A program made the position numbers and the translations under genes. A model generated the notes under the pieces. The model was given only the letters and a program-made list of their open reading frames with translations. It did no database searches and was not told where the DNA came from. From Paracoccaceae bacterium (GTDB lineage Bacteria > Pseudomonadota > Alphaproteobacteria > Rhodobacterales > Rhodobacteraceae): 19,940 bases of DNA. Below, one piece after another: positions 15,112-19,940 of the stretch (its first letter is position 1; each line of letters begins with the position of its first letter). The stretch covers positions 3,651 to 23,590 of the forward strand of contig NVQY01000007.1 in the NCBI GenBank assembly GCA_002400675.1, in the 5' to 3' direction.

Positions 15112-16353
15112 TCAGGTCGCGTTGCGAATTGTGTTTAGCAGAATTTCCGCAGACCCAAGCGCCAGCGTCCACCCCAAAGACCCATGCCCGGCATTTACAT
15201 ACAGGTTATCCGGCCCCATCCGCGCGATCATCGGCAGGTCATCCGGTGTCGTCGGTCTGAACCCGACCCAGACATCCGGTGGCTGATCATAAATCGCAGC
15301 CCCCGGCATCAGCGCGCGGGCCTTGTCCGTCAACTGACGCACGAGGTGCGGCGAGACACTTTGGTCGTGTGAAAACATCGCATATCCGGCGACGCGCACC
15401 CGGTTTCCCAGCCGCAGGACGACGAATTTTCCGGCCGTGTCGGTAACGCTCAGATCCGGGGCATTTTGCGCGCAGGGAAAGGTCAGCGTGACGCCTTTGA
15501 TGCTGGTTATCTGCTTTTTGCCAGCAAACCGCCCGCCGGTCAGATCTCCCGTTGCCCCGCCTGTTGCCAGCACAAAGGTATCGCCCCTGATCAGACCTTG
15601 CGTGGTTTGCAGGGCGCGGATGGTGTTGGCCTCGCGCACCAGTTTCGTTACTTCCGCCCCGTAGATAATTTGCACACCAAGGCGTTTGATCAGGATATCC
15701 GCCAAAGCGGTGCCGAATTTCGAACAATCCCCCACCTCGGCGTTGGGCAGGTATACACCACCGACGAAATCCCTGCCGGACGCCGTTAGGGCCGGTTCGC
15801 GGGCGACACATTCAGCGGCGTTCAGAATATCATGTTCGCCGCCGAACTGGCGCTGGAAATCAGCGGTTTTGCCAGCGGCTGCCAGCCCTTCCTTGGTCGA
15901 GTAAAGCACTATTTTGCCGGGTTTGCGCCAGTCGAAATCCAATGAATACATACTGGTTACACGGACCATGGCATCGCGTGACCTGCGGGCGATTTCCAGC
16001 AACCCTTGGGTGTTTCGCTGCCAGGCCGTATCAGTGCATTGGCGCGCGAACGCCGCGGCCCATGACCATCGCTTTGGGTGCAGCAACCCCGAAATCTGCA
16101 CCCCGTGGTCACGGTTGAACAGGTTCTTAGCAGTGCTTTGCAAAAACCCCGGCGAGGCCATCGCGCCAATCCTGTCGTACAGTAACTGGCCTGCGTTGGC
16201 TTGGCTTGTGACGGCGCAGGCGCTGGATTCGCGTTCGACCACGGTAACCCGGTATCCCGCTTGCGCCAGATACAACGCCGACGTCAGGCCGATGATACCG
16301 GCACCGACAACCACGGCTGTTGGCCCGGTTCTGGTCTGTGATGGCGCGGGCAT
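15112..16353 (-). CDS. FAD-dependent amino-acid dehydrogenase, DadA-like (DAO family)
   Basis: This 413-residue flavoprotein resembles the small subunit of D-amino-acid dehydrogenase, which deaminates D-amino acids to 2-oxo acids and passes electrons to the respiratory chain. The FAD motif GAGIIG is at 17-22 with Glu40 ending strand 2. SQANAGQL (50-57) corresponds to the conserved ANAGQ of DadA. The C-terminal GHGSLGWTLALGSAE matches the family's GHGTLGWT motif. No good ribosome site precedes the ATG at 16353, so the exact start is uncertain by a few codons. It is divergent from a LysR regulator, and amino-acid transport genes lie beyond that, which supports amino-acid catabolism. Other DAO-family substrates (N-methyl amino acids, hydroxyproline) remain possible. 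Confidence 0.88.
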   Translation of the reverse strand: MPAPSQTRTGPTAVVVGAGIIGLTSALYLAQAGYRVTVVERESSACAVTSQANAGQLLYDRIGAMASPGFLQSTAKNLFNRDHGVQISGLLHPKRWSWAAAFARQCTDTAWQRNTQGLLEIARRSRDAMVRVTSMYSLDFDWRKPGKIVLYSTKEGLAAAGKTADFQRQFGGEHDILNAAECVAREPALTASGRDFVGGVYLPNAEVGDCSKFGTALADILIKRLGVQIIYGAEVTKLVREANTIRALQTTQGLIRGDTFVLATGGATGDLTGGRFAGKKQITSIKGVTLTFPCAQNAPDLSVTDTAGKFVVLRLGNRVRVAGYAMFSHDQSVSPHLVRQLTDKARALMPGAAIYDQPPDVWVGFRPTTPDDLPMIARMGPDNLYVNAGHGSLGWTLALGSAEILLNTIRNAT

Positions 16354-16425
16354 GATGATGGATGTCCATTTGTTCGGGTTCAGGCCCCATCAACCCGCCC
16401 CACCCCGGGGATGTCAAACCGGAAC

Positions 16426-16437
16426 TTGCCGCCGCAA
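16426..16437. promoter_or_regulatory. Short dyad TTGC-N4-GCAA in the divergent lysR/dadA-like intergenic region
   Basis: A four-base inverted repeat lies 76 bases upstream of the lysR start and 72 bases upstream of the DadA-like start. LysR proteins commonly bind such dyads in divergent promoters. The arms are short and could be chance in GC-rich DNA. Confidence 0.2.
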
Positions 16438-16513
16438 ACGTGGACGCGATGGGCAACGCGGGTAAATACTGGTAATGATCAGGTGCGCGGATCAAGGAAA
16501 GTGGGAAACCCGG

Positions 16514-17491
16514 ATGGAACTCAAATGGGTCAAGGATTTTCTGGCGTTAAGTGCCATGGGCAATTTCCGTATCGCAGCCCAGCAACGCTCGGTTTCGCAA
16601 CCGGCCTTCAGTCGCCGCATTCAGGCGCTTGAAGCGTGGATCGGGGCGCCGTTGTTTGATCGGGTCCGCCAGCCTTCGCAGTTGACGCAAGCGGGCAGGC
16701 TGTTCTTGCCGCGCGCCCGCGAAATTGCTGACCTTGCCAACACGGCAAAGCAGGACGTTCGGGCCTTGGTTCTGGAAGATAAGGAACGGATGCGGTTTTC
16801 AACCATCAGTTCGCTGGCTCAGACGTTCCTGCCGCCTTGGCTCAAGAGTCTGCAATCTTTCATTGTTGCTGATCAGTTCGTTGTCAAAACCGAATACGGA
16901 ACGATTGCAGATTACTTTTCGGCGCTGGAAGACAATTCCGTTGATTTCTTTATTTGCTATGAGGATCCCAACAACCGGCTTCAGATGAATGACTCGGTGT
17001 TTCAATCATTGAAACTTGCCAATGAAACGCTGGTTCCGGTGATAAGCCCGGATGACCAGGGGGCACCACGCTGTTGGTTGCCCGACAGGCCGTCAAAACC
17101 GATCCCGTGCCTTCACACCCTGACCAAAGGGTCGCCTTCGCCGGTCAGGTATCACATGGAAACCAAGTACAGCCACCTGACCTTTAAGTCGGTTTACGAA
17201 TCGTCGATTGCACTGACCCTTAAGGTGATGGCCATCGAAGGGTTTGGCCTGGCCTGGGTTCCCATCGCCTTTGTTGCTGACGACCTTGCGGCCGGTCGGC
17301 TTGTCCGGGCGGCAGAACCGGCGGATGACCTTGTTGTTGATATCGTGATTTACCGGTGTGCGAAAATCACCGAACCAAGGGTGGAAAAGCTCTGGAAGGT
17401 ATTGATGCGACAACAGAACGGCCAGACGGTTTGCGACCAGAACAAAGTCGAGCGGATGCGATGTCGCCCAGCATCCGATAGCTATTTGTAA
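16514..17491 (+). CDS. LysR-family transcriptional regulator, HypT-like subgroup
   Basis: This 325-residue regulator has an N-terminal winged helix (1-62) and a C-terminal LysR substrate-binding domain. The N-terminus ELKWVKDFL and the recognition region VSQPAFSRRIQALE, followed by IGAPLFDR, recall the E. coli HypT (YjiE) branch rather than CbbR/CatR types. The late motif EGFGLAWVP also fits. HypT itself responds to hypochlorite through methionine oxidation; whether this protein does is not shown. The ATG at 16514 follows GGGAAACCCGG; an upstream ATG at 16475 would add 13 unlikely residues. It is divergent from the DadA-like gene and 109 bases upstream of aapJ, so either or both may be targets. 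A LysR-type box lies just after its stop. Confidence 0.88.
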   Translation: MELKWVKDFLALSAMGNFRIAAQQRSVSQPAFSRRIQALEAWIGAPLFDRVRQPSQLTQAGRLFLPRAREIADLANTAKQDVRALVLEDKERMRFSTISSLAQTFLPPWLKSLQSFIVADQFVVKTEYGTIADYFSALEDNSVDFFICYEDPNNRLQMNDSVFQSLKLANETLVPVISPDDQGAPRCWLPDRPSKPIPCLHTLTKGSPSPVRYHMETKYSHLTFKSVYESSIALTLKVMAIEGFGLAWVPIAFVADDLAAGRLVRAAEPADDLVVDIVIYRCAKITEPRVEKLWKVLMRQQNGQTVCDQNKVERMRCRPASDSYL

Positions 17492-17505
17492 TTAACACCT
17501 TTAGT

Positions 17506-17522
17506 CATGCATTTATTGCATG
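17506..17522. promoter_or_regulatory. Symmetric LysR-type box (T-N11-A) upstream of aapJ
   Basis: CATGCA and TGCATG form a perfect 6-base inverted repeat with a 5-base A/T spacer. Inside it, T at 17508 and A at 17520 give the T-N11-A dyad typical of LysR binding sites. It lies 14 bases after the lysR stop and 78 bases before the aapJ start, where an activator would sit upstream of a promoter. Confidence 0.45.
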
Positions 17523-17541
17523 GCTTGCAGTGATATTGGTA

Positions 17542-17572
17542 TTGGACACTTCTTTCAACAGCTTCCTAAAAT
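17542..17572 (+). promoter_or_regulatory. Possible sigma70-type promoter for aapJ
   Basis: TTGGAC (17542-17547) and TAAAAT (17567-17572) resemble -35 and -10 hexamers but are 19 bases apart, longer than ideal. TACAAT at 17579-17584 is an alternative -10. The A/T-rich segment contrasts with the surrounding GC-rich DNA, which supports a promoter somewhere here. Confidence 0.3.
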
Positions 17573-17600
17573 AGCCGGTACAATAATAGGGAGTTACAAT

Positions 17601-18641
17601 ATGAAGATCAGTTCGAATTTTGCCTTGCTGGTTGCTGCTGCTGCGGTGACAGTGTCTGGTGCCGGGGTTGCTTCGGCGCAAAGTACACTGGAGATCGTCA
17701 AGGAACGCGGCAATCTGCGCTGTCAGGTTGGCCAGCCGTCGCCCGGCTATTACAACCTCGATTCCGAAGGCAACTGGTATGGTCTGGACGTGTCCGTCTG
17801 CGAGGCCGTTGCTGCCGCGATCTTTGGCGACAAGAGCAAACTGGAAATTCAGTCCGTCAGCAGTCAGGCACGCTTTACCGCGCTGGCCAATGGTGAAAGC
17901 GACTTGCTGTCGCGCACGGCCACCTGGACCATGACCCGCGACACCCAGCTGGGTATCGATTTTCTTAGCCCGAACTTCTATGACGGTCAGGGCTTTACTG
18001 TTCGCAAGGACAGCGGCATCACAAGCGCCTTTGAACTGGCCGGGGCCAAGGTCTGTGTCACAACCGGCACCACGACCGAGTTGAACCTGACAGACTTTAG
18101 CCGGGAAAATGACCTGAACATCAGCAACGTCACGTTCGAGGACTATAACGTTCGCGACGACACATACCTGAATGGTGGCTGCGACGCGGTGACCGGCGAC
18201 AAATCGTCGATGGCCGGCAACATTTCGTCGTTCCCGGTACCCGGCGATCACATGATCCTGCCTGAAACCCTGTCAAAAGAGCCGCTCGCCTCGGCTGTTC
18301 GCCATGGCGACAACCAATGGGCCGATCTTGTCCGCTGGAGCATTTTCGCGCTGATCAACGCCGAAGAGCTGGGCATCACCCAAGCCAACGTGGACGACAT
18401 GAAGGCCAATTCCAAAAATCCCAACGTTTTGCGGATGCTGGGGGTCGAAGGCAATCTGAATGAAGGTATCGGGCTGGAAAAGGACTGGGCCTACAATATC
18501 ATCAAAGCCGTTGGTAACTATGGCGAAATCTATGAAAAGTACATGGGTAACGGCCCACAGGGTATCGGCATTGCCCGCGAAGGCACGCTGAACGCGCTGT
18601 GGACTAATGGCGGTCTGATGTACTCGCCACCAATGCGCTAA
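17601..18641 (+). CDS. aapJ: General L-amino-acid ABC transporter, periplasmic binding protein AapJ
   Basis: This 346-residue binding protein delivers polar amino acids to the AapQMP importer. A Sec signal peptide ends with ASA before Gln27. The mature N-terminus TLEIVKERGNLRCQVGQPSPGYYNL is shortened here as LEIVKERGNLRC and is characteristic of AapJ. ALANGESDLLSRTATWTMTRD and the C-terminal region around GPQGIGIAREGTLNALW are also hallmark segments. Cys pairs are present. The ATG at 17601 is preceded by AGGGAG. It is followed by an 11-bp hairpin and then aapQ, the standard aapJQMP order; the M and P genes would lie beyond the window. A LysR-type box upstream suggests control by the adjacent regulator. 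Confidence 0.93.
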   Translation: MKISSNFALLVAAAAVTVSGAGVASAQSTLEIVKERGNLRCQVGQPSPGYYNLDSEGNWYGLDVSVCEAVAAAIFGDKSKLEIQSVSSQARFTALANGESDLLSRTATWTMTRDTQLGIDFLSPNFYDGQGFTVRKDSGITSAFELAGAKVCVTTGTTTELNLTDFSRENDLNISNVTFEDYNVRDDTYLNGGCDAVTGDKSSMAGNISSFPVPGDHMILPETLSKEPLASAVRHGDNQWADLVRWSIFALINAEELGITQANVDDMKANSKNPNVLRMLGVEGNLNEGIGLEKDWAYNIIKAVGNYGEIYEKYMGNGPQGIGIAREGTLNALWTNGGLMYSPPMR

Positions 18642-18647
18642 ATCACA

Positions 18648-18678
18648 AATGGTGCCGGGCTATTGGTCCGGCACCATT
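18648..18678 (+). terminator. 11-bp perfect hairpin between aapJ and aapQ (attenuator or mRNA-stabilising stem)
   Basis: Bases 18648-18658 (AATGGTGCCGG) and 18668-18678 are exact inverted complements with a 9-base loop. GCTTTA follows, so the U tract is short and full termination is unlikely. The position, just after a binding-protein gene and before its permease, fits partial termination or protection of the upstream message. Confidence 0.7.
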
Positions 18679-18730
18679 GCTTTAGCTGATGTCAAAAAAT
18701 CGGCAAAGAGACTGACAACGGGGATGTGAT

Positions 18731-19940
18731 GTGACCGATACGGCCAAGCAGAAAGCAAAAGTGCGGATACGACCCAAAGAGGAATTCAACTTTTTCCAGG
18801 ATCAGCGGGTTCGTTCGGTTTTCTACCAGCTTTTGACCGCCGGCATTGTCGGTTGGCTGACCTGGTATCTGGTCAGCAATACCGCGCAGAACCTCGAAGC
18901 GCGCGGCATGAACACCGGGTTCGGGTTCATCACCTCGTCCGCCGGGTTCGATACTGATTTCAAACTGATCGACTATACGCCCGGTATCGGCACCTTTGGC
19001 GATATCTTCCTTATTGGTGCTCTCAACACGCTGTTGATCTCGTTTCTGGCGGTCATCATCAGTACGGTTCTTGGCTTTTTCATCGGCGTGTTGCGCTTGT
19101 CGCAAAACTGGCTGGTTGCCAAGGTCGCGCTGGCCTACGTAGAGGTCTTTCGCAACATACCGCTGCTGATCCAGATTGTGTTCTGGTACATCGGCGTGTT
19201 CAGCCTGCTGCCGGTGGTCAAGAAATCCATCGACCTGTCGTTTGGATCAGGCCGTGTGGTGCTGAACAACCGCGGTCTTTACATGGCGACGCCGATCCCG
19301 GGAGAGATGTTCTGGATGACCATCGTCGCCCTGATCGTGGCAGTGGTCGGCGTGGTGATTTTCCGCCGCCGGGCCCATGCGAGACAGGAAAAATCCGGGG
19401 TGCAGACCAAGACCTTGCTGCCGTCGATTGCGGCCATCGTTCTGTTGCCGGGCATCGTCTTTTTGGCCACGGGTATGCCGCTGGAATGGGATGTGCCGGC
19501 GCTGACCGGGTTCAACTATACTGGCGGCACCAGCGTGCCACCGGCGTTCCTTGCGTTGCTGGTGTCGCTTAGCATCTATCACGCCGCGCATATCGCCGAA
19601 TCCGTTCGGGCCGGTATCTTGTCGGTCAACCGGGGTCAAAGTGACGCGGCGATGGCGATTGGCCTGAAACCGGGCAGAGTCATGGCGCTGGTGATTATCC
19701 CGCAGGCCATGCCGGCGATTGTGCCGCCGCTGATCAGCAACTGGATGAACACGGTCAAGAACTCGTCACTGGCGATTGCCATCGGCTATTCCGACATCGT
19801 GTCCCTGTTCATGCAAACCGCGCTTAATCAGGCCGGGTACGCGGTGGAAATGGTCGGGATGACCATGGCATTCTACATGTTCATCAGCCTGACCATCTCG
19901 TTCTTCCTGAACATATACAACAAACGCGTACAACTGGTGG
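18731..19940 (+). CDS. aapQ: General L-amino-acid ABC transporter permease AapQ (cut by window end)
   Basis: This inner-membrane permease of the polar amino-acid (HisMQ-type) family starts at GTG 18731, with GGGGAT upstream. It is open for 403 codons to the window end and is probably within a few residues of its natural stop. The N-terminal stretch EEFNFFQDQRVRSVFYQ, the long periplasmic insert after the first membrane segment, and the EVFRNIPLLIQIVFWY segment identify AapQ. The ATPase-contact EAA loop is ESVRAGILSVNRGQSDAAMAIGL. About eight hydrophobic segments are visible. It pairs with AapM (expected downstream) and AapJ. The only long frame on the other strand here is a shadow. Confidence 0.92.
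   Translation, partial: MTDTAKQKAKVRIRPKEEFNFFQDQRVRSVFYQLLTAGIVGWLTWYLVSNTAQNLEARGMNTGFGFITSSAGFDTDFKLIDYTPGIGTFGDIFLIGALNTLLISFLAVIISTVLGFFIGVLRLSQNWLVAKVALAYVEVFRNIPLLIQIVFWYIGVFSLLPVVKKSIDLSFGSGRVVLNNRGLYMATPIPGEMFWMTIVALIVAVVGVVIFRRRAHARQEKSGVQTKTLLPSIAAIVLLPGIVFLATGMPLEWDVPALTGFNYTGGTSVPPAFLALLVSLSIYHAAHIAESVRAGILSVNRGQSDAAMAIGLKPGRVMALVIIPQAMPAIVPPLISNWMNTVKNSSLAIAIGYSDIVSLFMQTALNQAGYAVEMVGMTMAFYMFISLTISFFLNIYNKRVQLV

Noticed and set aside
1..19940. CRISPR arrays, tRNA/rRNA genes, insertion sequences, phage or toxin-antitoxin genes
   Set aside because: No regularly spaced repeats, tRNA cloverleaf, transposase motif or terminal inverted repeats were seen on either strand.

Overview
The window is about 20 kb of densely coding, GC-rich DNA (roughly 60% G+C). 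It most resembles an alphaproteobacterium, probably of the Rhodobacterales/Roseobacter group. The basis is the pair of Aap-type general amino-acid ABC transporter genes at the right end, the number of ABC uptake systems, and the GC-rich codon use. The taxon is an inference. No rRNA, tRNA, insertion sequence, phage gene or CRISPR array was seen. No stretch longer than 300 bases lacks a gene; the longest gap is about 200 bases (6260-6457).

Left part (1-7321, minus strand): a transport operon reads right to left. It holds a periplasmic solute-binding protein (SBP), a 11-bp hairpin, a LivH-type permease, a fused LivM-LivG permease/ATPase, a LivF-type ATPase, a cytosolic PAPS-type sulfotransferase, and a short-chain dehydrogenase (SDR) cut by the window edge. 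From the permease to the sulfotransferase each gene overlaps the next by four bases (ATGA). An AraC-family regulator lies just upstream of the SBP gene.

Centre (7459-13990, plus strand): an oxidative operon runs divergently from the regulator: an aldehyde dehydrogenase of the salicylaldehyde/vanillin type, an SDR and a GMC flavin alcohol oxidase/dehydrogenase. It is followed by an EamA-type permease and a formylglycine-type sulfatase, which may be separate units. A gapless 36-base motif occurs upstream of both the SBP gene and the aldehyde dehydrogenase gene, in the same orientation relative to each. The AraC regulator therefore probably controls uptake and oxidation together. A plausible working model is import of a hydroxylated small molecule and stepwise oxidation of alcohol to aldehyde to acid. 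The substrate and the role of the sulfotransferase are unknown.

Right part (14002-19940): two minus-strand genes encode an ACMSD-like amidohydrolase/decarboxylase and a DadA-like FAD amino-acid dehydrogenase. Divergent from these is a HypT-like LysR regulator, then aapJ (SBP), a second 11-bp hairpin and aapQ (permease, cut by the window end). A symmetrical T-N11-A LysR-type box lies between lysR and aapJ. This looks like an amino-acid uptake and oxidation module.
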